From: Phreatobacter stygius
GTDB taxonomy: Bacteria; Pseudomonadota; Alphaproteobacteria; Rhizobiales; Phreatobacteraceae
Direction: 5' to 3'
Assembly: GCF_005144885.1 (NCBI RefSeq)
Contig: NZ_CP039690.1
Span: forward strand, 2,989,001-3,053,000
DNA length: 64,000 nucleotides
Shown here: positions 8,587 through 17,111 of the stretch, piece after piece
Layout: each line of letters opens with the position of its first letter
How positions within the stretch are numbered: the stretch's first letter is position 1
Notes under the pieces: model-generated
What the model saw: the letters and a program-made list of their open reading frames with translations, nothing else
Told to the model about the DNA's origin: nothing
Databases searched by the model: none
Made by a program: the position numbers and the translations under genes

Positions 8587-9681
8587 ATGGCCATCGAAGT
8601 TGCCAAGATCGAGATCAAAAGCGTCGCCGATGCCGCCGGGCTGGCCGATTGCATCCGGGGCGGCGGCATGGCCGCCAATGAGGTGGTCGCGGTGATCGGC
8701 AAGACCGAAGGCAATGGCGGCGTCAACGACTTCACCCGCATTCTGGCCGACCAGGCCTTCCGCGGCGTTCTGATGAAGCACGGCACGCGGAGCGAGGCCG
8801 AGATCCATCAGATTCCGATGGTCTGGTCGGGTGGCTGCGATGGCGTCATCACGCCGCATGCCACTGTCTTCGCGCGCAACGGCCAGACCGGCACGGCCGG
8901 CAAGTCGCGCCTCGTCATGGGCGTGGCGATGAGCCCGAAGATCCTGCCCGAAGATATCGGCCGGCCGGCCATGGTGGAAAAGATCGCCGAAGGCGTGCGC
9001 ATGGCGATGAAGGATGCCGGCATCACCAATCCGGCGGATGTCCACTATGTCCAGACCAAGACGCCGCTCCTGACCATCGACACCATCCAGGACGCCCATC
9101 GCCGCGGTCACGACGCGTTCTGCGAAGTGCATGAATCGATGGGTGTCTCGAACGGCACCACCGGGCTCGGCATTGCGGTAGCCCTCGGCGAAGTCGCCAG
9201 ATACCGGGCCGAAGACATTTGCCGGAACCTCGATCTCTATTCCTCGGTCGCGTCCTGCTCGTCGGGCGTCGAGCTCGACTGTGGCCAGATCGTCCTGTTC
9301 GGCAACAAGGACGGTGCCGGCGGCCGCTATCGCATCGGCCATAGCGTGATGAAGGACGCGCTCGATATCGACGGCATTTACGATGCCATCCGCAATGCCG
9401 GCCTCGAACTGCCGGAGCGGCCACGCGCCGCCGATCTCAACGGCAAGCTGGTCAACTGCTTCATCAAGTGTGAGGCCGACCGCACCGCGAAATTGCGCGG
9501 CCGCCGGCAGATCATGCTCGACGATTCCGATGTGCACCATCATCGCCACGCCAAGGGTGCGGTCGGCGGCGTGGCGGCGGCGGCGATCGGCGATGCGGCG
9601 GTGTTCGTCTCGGTCGATGCCATGCACCAGGGGCCGCAGGGTGGCGGACCGGTCATCGCCATCGTTGACGTCGGCGAATAA
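8587..9681 (+). CDS. Ring-opening amidohydrolase, barbiturase (cyanuric acid hydrolase family)
   Basis: A 364-residue member of the barbiturase/cyanuric acid hydrolase family, built from three similar domains. The three Ser-Lys pairs of the family can be placed: Lys39 (GKTEGNGG), Ser81 (WSGGCDG), Lys158 (QTKTPLL), Ser226 (SCSSGVEL), Lys294 (IKCEADR) and Ser342 (VSVDAMHQG). The ATG at 8587 follows the ribosome binding site GGGAGA; upstream in-frame starts lack one. The family opens either barbiturate (to ureidomalonate) or cyanurate. The presence of malonyl-CoA synthetase and decarboxylase downstream argues for barbiturate; reading alone cannot exclude cyanurate. Confidence 0.9.
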   Translation: MAIEVAKIEIKSVADAAGLADCIRGGGMAANEVVAVIGKTEGNGGVNDFTRILADQAFRGVLMKHGTRSEAEIHQIPMVWSGGCDGVITPHATVFARNGQTGTAGKSRLVMGVAMSPKILPEDIGRPAMVEKIAEGVRMAMKDAGITNPADVHYVQTKTPLLTIDTIQDAHRRGHDAFCEVHESMGVSNGTTGLGIAVALGEVARYRAEDICRNLDLYSSVASCSSGVELDCGQIVLFGNKDGAGGRYRIGHSVMKDALDIDGIYDAIRNAGLELPERPRAADLNGKLVNCFIKCEADRTAKLRGRRQIMLDDSDVHHHRHAKGAVGGVAAAAIGDAAVFVSVDAMHQGPQGGGPVIAIVDVGE

Positions 9682-9730
9682 TCGACGCGTCCCGGCGCGT
9701 TCCCTCCTTGAACCCCTGTGGTCGAGACCG

Positions 9731-11146
9731 ATGAGCATCAACAGCGACATTGCGGCACTGGCGGCGCGGCACCAGGCCGACCTGATCCGCGCCGGGGAGA
9801 TCAGCGCGGTCGAGGTGCTGGATGCCGCCCTGGCGCGCATCGAGAAGCTCAATCCGAAGCTGAACGCGATCGTGACCCTGCTCGAAGGCCAGGCCCGCGC
9901 CGCCGCGCTCCAGGCCGACCAGGCGGTTCGCGCCGGCGAGCCGCTCGGCCTGCTGCACGGCCTGCCGCTGGTGGTGAAGGACGTGACCGACGTCGCCGCG
10001 GTGCCGACCACCTATGGATCACCCCTGTTCCGCGACAATGTCGCGGAACAGGATGCCGAAGTGATTGCCCGCCTGCGCCGGGCCGGCGCGATCTTTCTCG
10101 GCAAGACCAACACGCCGGAATTCGCCACCGGCGCCAATACCGTCAACGACCTGTTCGGCGCCACGCTGAACCCGTGGAATCCCGAACTCAGCCCGGCCGG
10201 GTCTTCCGGCGGATCGGCGGTGGCGGTGGCGACCGGCATGGCGCCGCTGGCGCAGGGCACCGACTTTGGCTGCTCGATCCGCATTCCCGCATCCTTCTGC
10301 GGCATTGTTGGCCTCAGGACGACGCCCGGGCTGATCCCGAACGACCCGATGAATCTCTATTGGGATCCTGGCCAGGTTCACGGTCCGATGGCCCGCTCGG
10401 CCGAGGATGCCGCCTTGATGCTCGACGCCATGACCGGCTTCGATCCTTACTGGCCGATTTCGATCGCGCCGTCCTGGACGAGCGCCCTCGATGTGGTTTC
10501 GCGCACCGAGGACGCCAGGGGGCTGAAGATCGCCTATGCGCCGGACATTGCCGGTATCGGCGTCGATGCCGAGGTCGACCAGATCTGCCGCCAGGCCGCC
10601 CGGCGGCTGTCGCGCCATGGCGCCGAGGTCGACGAGATCGACTTCGATGTCTCCGAGGGCCGCGAGGCCTATATGACCTGGCGCGGCGAATGGATGATCG
10701 GGCAGCGGCTGCAACAGCTCGACCTGATCGATCGCTTCGGGCCGAACCTCGCCGGCAATCTCAAGGCCGGGCTTCAGATCGACGCGCTCGACCGGGCGGA
10801 TGGCCAGCATGTCCGTCAGGCGGTGTGGCGCAAGTACCGGGCGCTGCTGACACGATACGACTACCTCGTCACGCCGGCCGCGCCCGTGCCGCCCTATCCG
10901 GTGTCGCAGAATTTCCCGGATCGCATCGGCGGCAAGCAGCTCGAGAACTATGTCGACTGGATTGCCGGCGCCTATCTCGTCACGCTGGTCGGATTTCCGG
11001 CGGGCTCGGTGCCCGCTGGCCTGACCGCCAGCCGGCTGCCGGTCGGCCTGCAGATCATCGGCCGCCGGCTCGCCGACGCCAATATCCTTGGTCTCGCAAA
11101 GCTTGTCGCTGCCGACAGCGCGATCGGTTCGCCACCGGCGAATTGA
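9731..11146 (+). CDS. Amidase-signature hydrolase, candidate ureidomalonase
   Basis: A 471-residue amidase-signature enzyme with the full Ser-cisSer-Lys triad: Lys83 (VVKDV), a cis-serine at 158/159 (AGSSGGSAVAVATG) and the nucleophile Ser182 (TDFGCSIRIPASFCG). It starts 49 bp after the barbiturase gene. In the known oxidative pyrimidine pathway, ureidomalonase cleaves ureidomalonate to malonate plus urea or its breakdown products. Position next to barbiturase and just before malonate-activating genes supports that role. Biuret or allophanate hydrolase (AtzE/AtzF-like) is the main alternative. A perfect 29-bp palindrome lies within the gene at 10024-10052. Confidence 0.85.
   Translation: MSINSDIAALAARHQADLIRAGEISAVEVLDAALARIEKLNPKLNAIVTLLEGQARAAALQADQAVRAGEPLGLLHGLPLVVKDVTDVAAVPTTYGSPLFRDNVAEQDAEVIARLRRAGAIFLGKTNTPEFATGANTVNDLFGATLNPWNPELSPAGSSGGSAVAVATGMAPLAQGTDFGCSIRIPASFCGIVGLRTTPGLIPNDPMNLYWDPGQVHGPMARSAEDAALMLDAMTGFDPYWPISIAPSWTSALDVVSRTEDARGLKIAYAPDIAGIGVDAEVDQICRQAARRLSRHGAEVDEIDFDVSEGREAYMTWRGEWMIGQRLQQLDLIDRFGPNLAGNLKAGLQIDALDRADGQHVRQAVWRKYRALLTRYDYLVTPAAPVPPYPVSQNFPDRIGGKQLENYVDWIAGAYLVTLVGFPAGSVPAGLTASRLPVGLQIIGRRLADANILGLAKLVAADSAIGSPPAN
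10024..10052. repeat. Perfect 14-bp inverted repeat inside the amidase gene
   Basis: CCTGTTCCGCGACA, one base, then TGTCGCGGAACAGG. It encodes LFRDNVAEQD of the amidase, a segment before the catalytic serines. The mRNA would form a very stable stem with almost no loop, so as DNA it behaves as a cruciform-type palindrome. Confidence 0.7.
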
Positions 11147-11223
11147 ACCGTCGACGCCGCGCCGGCGGCGGTCGCCAGGTCACGACGAGGCGCTGGGCCA
11201 GGCCGCCATCATCAGGCGCTGAC

Positions 11224-11240
11224 GGCCCGCCCGGCGGGCC
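11224..11240. repeat. Palindrome in amidase-decarboxylase gap
   Basis: GGCCCGCC-C-GGCGGGCC, an 8-bp inverted repeat with a 1-nt centre, sits in the 129-bp gap (11147-11275) before the malonyl-CoA decarboxylase gene. It could be an operator or a site of mRNA processing. No U-tract follows. Confidence 0.4.
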
Positions 11241-11275
11241 ATCGAACGCCGCTGCTTGCCGCTCACCAGGAGGCG

Positions 11276-12670
11276 ATGATGAAACCGCTGAAGTCGAGGA
11301 CCTCGGATGTCACGCCCGTCTTCGTCAGCGAGCTGATCGAGACGCTGACCCGGCGCGGCCTGGCGCTGTTCGGCCGCAGGGACGCCAGGGGGGAGGTGGC
11401 GCAGGCGCGCGATCTGGCGGCACTCGGCGAGCTGCTTCTGTCGCGCCGCGGCGAGGCGTCCGGCGTCACGCTGGCCGAGACCCTGCTGGCCGCCTTCGCC
11501 GCGGCAAGCGCGGCCGAGCGCCTGACCTTCCTGCTGGCGCTGGCGGACCGCTTCGGCCCGGACCCTGCCGCGGTTCAGCGCGCGATCGCCGCTGTCCTTG
11601 ACATCTCCGAAACCGGCGCCCTGGAAAAACTGCATGCGGCGTCCGAGCCGCGCCGTCAGGCGCTGTTCAGGCGGCTGAACCTTGCGCCAGGCGGCACCAC
11701 CGCGCTGCTGCGCATGCGCGAGGACCTGCTCGGACACCTGTCCGACCATCCCCGGCTGAAGCTGGTCGACGACGATTTCGTCCATCTGTTCTCGTCCTGG
11801 TTCAATCGCGGCTTCCTCGCGCTTCGGCGCATCGACTGGACGACGTCGCCGAACATCCTGGAACGGATCATCCGCTACGAGGCGGTCCATGCCATCCGGG
11901 ACTGGGACGATCTGCGCAACCGGCTCGCCCCGGAAGATCGGCGCTGTTACGGCTTCTTCCACCCGCAACTGGTCGACGAGCCCCTGATCTTCGTCGAGGT
12001 CGCGCTGACCAGGGACATCCCGCCGGCGGTCGGCCCCCTGCTCGATCTGGCCCGGACGCCAATCGCCGCGGCCGAGGCGACGACGGCGGTGTTCTATTCG
12101 ATCTCGAACACGCAGCGCGGCCTCGGAAGCGTTTCCTTCGGCAATTTCCTGATCAAGCAGGTCGTCGAAGACCTGAAACGCGAACTGCCCAATGTGAAGA
12201 CGTCGGTCACGCTGTCGCCGGTGCCCGGCTTCGCCTCCTGGCTGGCGGGGCAACGGAAAGCCGAGGTCGCCTGGCTCGACGCGGCGACACAGGCGGAACT
12301 TGGCCTCGTCGACGAGCACGGTTGGCATGCCGATGCCGGCAAGGCCGAGCGGGTGCGCGCGGTGCTGCTGCCCATTGCCGTGCGCTACTTGCTCGCGGCC
12401 AAGACCGCAGGCGGGCGTCCGGTCGATCCGGTGGCGCGCTTTCATCTGGGCAATGGCGCCCGGCTCGAACGGCTCAATTTCCTTGGCGACGTGTCGGCCA
12501 AGGGCCTGAAACAATCCCACGGGCTGATGGTCAACTATCTCTATGCGCTCGACGAAATCGAGGTGAACCACGAAGCCTTCGCCGAGAAGGGCGTCATTGC
12601 GGCCGCGCCGGCCGTGCGCCAGCTGGCGCCTGCCGACAAATCCTCTCGAAGCACCGTCCCGGCGCCGTGA
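11276..12670 (+). CDS. Malonyl-CoA decarboxylase (cluster copy)
   Basis: Converts malonyl-CoA to acetyl-CoA and CO2. It has 464 residues with an N-terminal helical domain and a C-terminal GNAT-like catalytic domain. The conserved VTLSPVPGF and VARFHLGNGARLERLN carry the serine and histidine thought to be catalytic in the family. The ribosome binding site AGGAGG directly precedes the ATG at 11276. It corresponds to MatA of rhizobial mat operons and lies just before a MatB-like synthetase. A second, divergent paralogue occurs at 32966-34294. Confidence 0.95.
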   Translation: MMKPLKSRTSDVTPVFVSELIETLTRRGLALFGRRDARGEVAQARDLAALGELLLSRRGEASGVTLAETLLAAFAAASAAERLTFLLALADRFGPDPAAVQRAIAAVLDISETGALEKLHAASEPRRQALFRRLNLAPGGTTALLRMREDLLGHLSDHPRLKLVDDDFVHLFSSWFNRGFLALRRIDWTTSPNILERIIRYEAVHAIRDWDDLRNRLAPEDRRCYGFFHPQLVDEPLIFVEVALTRDIPPAVGPLLDLARTPIAAAEATTAVFYSISNTQRGLGSVSFGNFLIKQVVEDLKRELPNVKTSVTLSPVPGFASWLAGQRKAEVAWLDAATQAELGLVDEHGWHADAGKAERVRAVLLPIAVRYLLAAKTAGGRPVDPVARFHLGNGARLERLNFLGDVSAKGLKQSHGLMVNYLYALDEIEVNHEAFAEKGVIAAAPAVRQLAPADKSSRSTVPAP

Positions 12671-12724
12671 TCGGCAGCTTGTCTCGACCCCTGTCCCCCT
12701 CTAACGGCCCCTTTTCCAGGTGCG

Positions 12725-14242
12725 ATGCCCATGACCGCCAACCTGTTCGACCGCCTGTGCGGAACCGTCGCCGATCCCGCCAAGATCGCCGTGGAAACGG
12801 CGAGCGGTGGGCGCGTCTCCTATGCCGCTCTTGTCGCCTGGTCCGGGCGCATGGCGAATGCGCTCGTCGCGCGCGGGCTGAAGCCGGGCGATCGCGTGGC
12901 GGTCCAGGTCGAGAAGTCCCTGGCGGCCCTCGTCGTCTATCTGGCAACCATTCGCGCCGGCGGTGTGTTCCTGCCGCTCAACACCGCCTATACCCCGGCC
13001 GAGATCGACTATTTTCTGAGCGATTCCGAGCCGGTGGTCTTCGTCTGCGATCCGGCGAGCCAGGCCGATCTGCAGCCGATCGCCGCCCGGGTGGGCGCCG
13101 CGCTTTTCACGCTCGATGCCGCGGGGCAGGGCAGTCTCGCCGGCGCGGCGCAAGGCGCGCCGGCGGATTTTGCGACGGTCACGCGGGAGCCGCACGATCT
13201 CGCCGCGATGCTTTACACCTCGGGCACGACCGGGCGCGCGAAGGGCGCCATGCTGTCGCACGACAATCTTGCCTCGAATGCCGAGGCGCTCAGGCAAGCC
13301 TGGCGTTTCAGCGCTGGCGACGTGCTGATCCATGCGCTGCCGATCTTCCACACCCATGGGCTGTTCGTCGCCTCGAACATCGCGCTGCTGTCAGGTGCAT
13401 CCATGGTCCTGCTGCCGAAATTCGACGTCGACCAGATCTTCGGTGTGATGGCGCGCGCCACCTGCCTGATGGGCGTGCCGACCTTCTATGTCCGCCTGCT
13501 GAAGGACGCGCGGCTGACACCGGCAGCGACGAAGCACATGCGGCTGTTCGTCTCCGGCTCGGCGCCGCTGCTGGCCGAAACCCATCGGGACTGGCAGGGC
13601 CGGACCGGCCACGCGATCCTCGAGCGTTATGGCATGACCGAAACCAACATGATCACGTCGAACCCTTATGACGGCGAGCGGCTGCCCGGCACCGTCGGCC
13701 TGCCCTTGGCCGGGGTCGATGTCAGGATCACCGCTCCGGAGGGCGGCGGGGAACTGGCGCGGGGCGAGATCGGCATGATCGAGATCAAGGGTCGCAACGT
13801 GTTTCGAGGTTACTGGCGCATGCCCGAGAAGACCGCGGCTGAATTCCGCGACGATGGTTTCTTCATCTCCGGCGATCTCGGCCGGATCGACCAACGCGGT
13901 TATCTCCATATCGTCGGACGCGGCAAGGATCTCATCATCACCGGCGGCTACAACGTCTACCCGAAGGAGGTCGAGGGCGAGATCGACGGCATTCCGGGCG
14001 TGGTGGAAAGCGCGGTCATTGGTTTGCCCCATCGCGATTTCGGCGAGGCGGTGACCGCCGTCGTGGTCGCCGGCACGGCGGCCGCGCTGACGGAAGCGGC
14101 GATCCTGGACGCGCTCCGGCCGAGGCTTGCCCGCTACAAGCTGCCGAAGCGCGTGATCTTCAGTGCCGATCTGCCGCGCAACGCCATGGGCAAGGTGCAG
14201 AAGAACCTGCTGCGCAGCGCCCATGACGGGCTCTACGGCTGA
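12725..14242 (+). CDS. Malonyl-CoA synthetase (MatB-like)
   Basis: An AMP-forming acyl-CoA synthetase of 505 residues. The P-loop TSGTTGRAKGAMLSH, the YGMTET motif, the hinge GRGKDLIITGGYNVYPKEVE and the C-terminal catalytic lysine region NAMGKVQKN are all present. Overall similarity to MatB and its place directly after a malonyl-CoA decarboxylase make malonate the likely substrate. It would activate malonate released by the amidase. An ATG at 12731 is an alternative start. This is the last gene of the cluster; it ends 22 bp from the convergent tetR. Confidence 0.92.
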   Translation: MPMTANLFDRLCGTVADPAKIAVETASGGRVSYAALVAWSGRMANALVARGLKPGDRVAVQVEKSLAALVVYLATIRAGGVFLPLNTAYTPAEIDYFLSDSEPVVFVCDPASQADLQPIAARVGAALFTLDAAGQGSLAGAAQGAPADFATVTREPHDLAAMLYTSGTTGRAKGAMLSHDNLASNAEALRQAWRFSAGDVLIHALPIFHTHGLFVASNIALLSGASMVLLPKFDVDQIFGVMARATCLMGVPTFYVRLLKDARLTPAATKHMRLFVSGSAPLLAETHRDWQGRTGHAILERYGMTETNMITSNPYDGERLPGTVGLPLAGVDVRITAPEGGGELARGEIGMIEIKGRNVFRGYWRMPEKTAAEFRDDGFFISGDLGRIDQRGYLHIVGRGKDLIITGGYNVYPKEVEGEIDGIPGVVESAVIGLPHRDFGEAVTAVVVAGTAAALTEAAILDALRPRLARYKLPKRVIFSADLPRNAMGKVQKNLLRSAHDGLYG

Positions 14243-14264
14243 GGCCGGCATCGGCCGGCCCGGG

Positions 14265-14831
14265 TCAGGCCTGACGCCCGATCGCCCGGCACCAGGCCTT
14301 GAGGTCCGCTTCGACGGTTTCGGCGACCGGCCTGCGGCGGTCGAAGCCGGCGAGTAGCACGGCGCCTTGCCATTGCGCCACCATCAGCCGTCCGAGATCG
14401 GGCCGCGGACCCGCTGCATCGCCGAGGCAGTCGCCGAGGATCGTCGCGATGGTCTCGAACCAGGCGACGCCGCGCTGGCGGAGCGCCGGATCGATCAGGT
14501 CCTCGCGCAACACCAGCAGCCCGTCGGCATAGTCGTCGCCATCGCCATAACCGCCCGACAGCGCCACCAGCCAGGCGACCGCGCCTGCGGGGTTGCGCGT
14601 CACCGTGGCGCCTTCGGCCGCGGTGCGCACCTCGAGCGCGCTCCAGGCATGGGCAAGGGTCGCTTCGAGCAGGCCGGCCTTGCTGCCGAAACGCTGCACC
14701 AGGGTTGCCGGAGAAAGTCCGATCTCGGCGGTCAGCGCCGCGAAGCTGACGCCCTCCGGCCCGGCCCGGCGCATCAGCACGAGGGCCTGGTCGAGCACGA
14801 TCTGGTCGGGGATGGAACGCGGACGGGCCAT
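14265..14831 (-). CDS. TetR-family regulator
   Basis: A 188-residue TetR regulator. The helix-turn-helix is in the first 50 residues (FAALTAEIGLSPATLVQRFG), with a ligand domain after it. The start MARPRSIPD at 14831 fits the family; the upstream ATG at 14882 would overlap the operator. It diverges from the DHFR-like gene with a palindrome between them, so it probably represses both. Its 3' third is duplicated as a remnant at 5624-5776. Confidence 0.93.
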   Translation of the reverse strand: MARPRSIPDQIVLDQALVLMRRAGPEGVSFAALTAEIGLSPATLVQRFGSKAGLLEATLAHAWSALEVRTAAEGATVTRNPAGAVAWLVALSGGYGDGDDYADGLLVLREDLIDPALRQRGVAWFETIATILGDCLGDAAGPRPDLGRLMVAQWQGAVLLAGFDRRRPVAETVEADLKAWCRAIGRQA

Positions 14832-14845
14832 GGTTGCTCTATTGT

Positions 14846-14861
14846 AAATGAACGTTCGTTT
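14846..14861. promoter_or_regulatory. Probable TetR operator
   Basis: AAATGAACGTTCGTTT is a near-perfect palindrome (one mismatch) centred on AACGTT. It lies in the 71-bp gap between the divergent tetR and DHFR-like genes. The half-site resembles the AACGAACG/ATGAACG sites of many TetR regulators. Confidence 0.75.
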
Positions 14862-14902
14862 ATATATGGCGCAGAACGCCATTCAACAGGAGACCTGAAG
14901 CC

Positions 14903-15442
14903 ATGGCCCGCATCCTCGGCTATGTCGGCATGAGCGTCGACGGCTATATCGCGTCACCCGACGGCACGCTCGACTGGCTGCGCAAATACGACACGATCGA
15001 TTTCGGCCCATTCGCCTTCGAGACGTTCCTCGAGGGCATCCGCACCATCGTCATGGGGCGGGCAACCTATGACGTGGTCGCCGATCATCCCGGGCCATGG
15101 GCCTATGCCGGCAAGCGTGTCTTCGTGGTGACGTCGCGGCCCATCGACCGGCCGATCGGCGATGTCGAGCTCTGGACCGGCGGTATCGACGCGCTGGTCG
15201 GCCACCTGCGCGCGCTCGATGACGGCGATGTCTGGATGGTCGGCGGCGGGCTTCTGCAGCAGGCCTTCATCGCCTGCGGCGCCCTCGACCAGCTCGAGCT
15301 CTATGTCGTGCCCGAGATCGTCGGGGCCGGCATTCCCTTGTTTCCGGCCAACGGCTTTTCGCGCAGCATCAAGCTCGTCTCGACCGACGTGCTGCCGGAG
15401 GGGTGTGTCAGACTGTTCTACGAATTCGGGGCAACCGCCTGA
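14903..15442 (+). CDS. Dihydrofolate reductase-family (RibD C-terminal) protein
   Basis: A 179-residue protein with the RibD-C/DHFR-like fold. It opens ILGYVGMSVDGYIASPDG, contains the MGRATYD segment, and has the nucleotide-binding VWMVGGG in the second half. The family binds NADPH, but most members have no known substrate. The ribosome binding site AGGAGA precedes the ATG. It is divergent from and probably controlled by the TetR gene. Resistance or detoxification roles are guesses. Confidence 0.88.
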   Translation: MARILGYVGMSVDGYIASPDGTLDWLRKYDTIDFGPFAFETFLEGIRTIVMGRATYDVVADHPGPWAYAGKRVFVVTSRPIDRPIGDVELWTGGIDALVGHLRALDDGDVWMVGGGLLQQAFIACGALDQLELYVVPEIVGAGIPLFPANGFSRSIKLVSTDVLPEGCVRLFYEFGATA

Positions 15443-15451
15443 CCGGCGATC

Positions 15452-16597
15452 TTAGCCTTCCTTGCTGGCCAGCCCGTCCCAGAACGCCTTGGCCTTGGCG
15501 AAGAAGCCCGCGGTTTCCGGCTGGGTGTCCTTCGAGCTCTCCTTGTCGAACTCGGCGAGCAGTTCCTTCTGGCGCTTGGTCAGGTTGCGCGGGGTCTCGA
15601 CGTCGACCTGGACATAGAGGTCGCCGGTGACCTTGGAGCGCAGCACCGGCATGCCTTTGCCGGACAGGCGGAAGCGCTTGCCCGATTGGGTGCCTTCGGG
15701 AACCTTGACCTGCGCCCGGCCGCCGTCGACGGTCGGCACCTCGAAGGCGCCGCCGAGCGTGGCGGTGACCAGCGAGACCGGCGCCCGGCAATAGAGATCC
15801 TGGCCGTCGCGCTGGAAGAAGGAGTGCGGCTGGATCGACAGGAAAATATAGAGATCGCCCGACGGGCCGCCGCGGAAACCGGCCTCGCCTTCATTGGCAA
15901 GCCGGATGCGCGTGCCGTCCTCGACGCCCGCGGGGATGTTGACCGACAGGACCCGCTCCTTGGTCACCCGGCCGGCGCCGCCGCAATTGGCGCAAGGGTC
16001 TTCGATCACCTGGCCGCGGCCCTGGCAGGTCGGGCAGGTCCGTTCGATCGAGAAGAAACCCTGGCTGGCGCGCACCCGGCCGTGGCCGCCGCAGGTGCCG
16101 CAGGTCTTCGGCTTGGAGCCGGCCTTGGCGCCCGAGCCCGAACAGACCTCGCAGGTCGCGGTCGTCGGAATGCGCAGCTGGGCGGACTTGCCGTGAAAGG
16201 CTTCCTCCAGCGTGATGTCCATGTTGTAGCGAAGATCGGCGCCGCGCTCGCGGCCACCCCCGCCGCCGGCACCCCTGCGGCGGCCGCCGGCCATGCCGAA
16301 CAATTCTTCGAAGATGTCGGACATGGACGACGAGAAGTCGCCGCCGAAGCCCTGGGGCCCGCCGCCGCCATTCTCGAAAGCCTGGTGGCCGAACCGGTCA
16401 TAGGCCGCGCGCTTCTGGCCGTCGGACAAGACCTGATAGGCTTCGTTCAGTTCCTTGAACTGGTGCTCGGCTTCGGAATTGTTCGGGTTGCGGTCGGGAT
16501 GATACTGCATCGCCTTCTTGCGGAAGGCCGATTTCAGCGCGGCATCATCGGCATCGCGGCCGCATCCCAGAATGTCGTAATAGTCGCGCTTGGACAT
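15452..16597 (-). CDS. dnaJ: Chaperone protein DnaJ
   Basis: A 381-residue class I J-protein that stimulates the DnaK ATPase and holds unfolded substrates. The J domain (1-70) has the HPD motif at 33-35. A Gly/Phe- and Gly/Arg-rich linker runs about 75-120. Four CxxCxGxG zinc motifs follow ([32 protein letters not shown]), then the C-terminal substrate-binding domains. The start is 10 bp after the stop of the DUF3995 gene, so it is read with that gene and probably also from the dnaK promoter. Confidence 0.97.
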   Translation of the reverse strand: MSKRDYYDILGCGRDADDAALKSAFRKKAMQYHPDRNPNNSEAEHQFKELNEAYQVLSDGQKRAAYDRFGHQAFENGGGGPQGFGGDFSSSMSDIFEELFGMAGGRRRGAGGGGGRERGADLRYNMDITLEEAFHGKSAQLRIPTTATCEVCSGSGAKAGSKPKTCGTCGGHGRVRASQGFFSIERTCPTCQGRGQVIEDPCANCGGAGRVTKERVLSVNIPAGVEDGTRIRLANEGEAGFRGGPSGDLYIFLSIQPHSFFQRDGQDLYCRAPVSLVTATLGGAFEVPTVDGGRAQVKVPEGTQSGKRFRLSGKGMPVLRSKVTGDLYVQVDVETPRNLTKRQKELLAEFDKESSKDTQPETAGFFAKAKAFWDGLASKEG

Positions 16598-16607
16598 CTT
16601 GCTCTGA

Positions 16608-17048
16608 TCACCAATGGCCGCGGGCCGCCAAGATGATGGCGGTCATGCCCAGGAACAGGCAAAGCGGCGAATAATAAGCCGTGTCAAGGCGGGCAAAGAC
16701 CGAACCGTTCGGCTTCTTGAAGAAACCGACCAGGTTGAAGTCGCCAATGGCCCGACTGATGAATGCAAGGCCGGCGAGGCCAATTGCGATGGTTGGCAGG
16801 ATCGGCGGCAGAAGGCCCAACCGGATCACCCCGCCAGCCAAAAGGAACAGCACGCCGAGGCCCGCGATCAGCACGGCGACCAGCGCTGTCAGTGATTGGC
16901 CCGGCACGAAGCTCGGCCGCCCTTCGAGGCTCGGGATCGCCGCCTGCAGGCCGGCCTGGCCGCCCAGCGCCCAATAGCCGTGAAGCCCCGCCGTCACGAA
17001 CAGAACCAGCCCTGCGATGAGCGTCATGCATGTGACGACTGTCGCCAT
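16608..17048 (-). CDS. DUF3995 membrane protein between dnaK and dnaJ
   Basis: A 146-residue inner-membrane protein with four predicted transmembrane helices: [17 protein letters not shown] onward, [32 protein letters not shown] and [14 protein letters not shown]. The pattern HGYWALGG and [14 protein letters not shown] suits DUF3995. The start at 17048 is chosen because the upstream ATG at 17084 would overlap the dnaK terminator hairpin. It is inserted between dnaK and dnaJ, which are usually adjacent. Function unknown. Confidence 0.82.
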   Translation of the reverse strand: MATVVTCMTLIAGLVLFVTAGLHGYWALGGQAGLQAAIPSLEGRPSFVPGQSLTALVAVLIAGLGVLFLLAGGVIRLGLLPPILPTIAIGLAGLAFISRAIGDFNLVGFFKKPNGSVFARLDTAYYSPLCLFLGMTAIILAARGHW

Positions 17049-17067
17049 CGAAGGCCCCTCGATCAAA

Positions 17068-17095
17068 CGCCCGGGGTTTTTCAAGCCCCCGGGCG
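17068..17095 (-). terminator. Hairpin after dnaK
   Basis: On the minus strand CGCCCGGGG and CCCCGGGCG form a 9-bp stem around the loop GCTTGAAAAA, followed by TTTG. It lies 17 nt after the dnaK stop and would lower transcription into the DUF3995-dnaJ pair. Confidence 0.7.
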
Positions 17096-17111
17096 ATCCG
17101 TTGAAGTCGTA

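Noticed and set aside
8587-11146. Cyanuric acid degradation (AtzD/AtzE-like) as the role of the hydrolase-amidase pair
   Set aside because: Not excluded by motif reading, but malonyl-CoA synthetase and decarboxylase in the same run fit barbiturate and not cyanurate; kept only as the alternative.
9718-11601. 627-residue frame overlapping the amidase
   Set aside because: Arg/Ala-rich shadow frame of a well-supported amidase gene.
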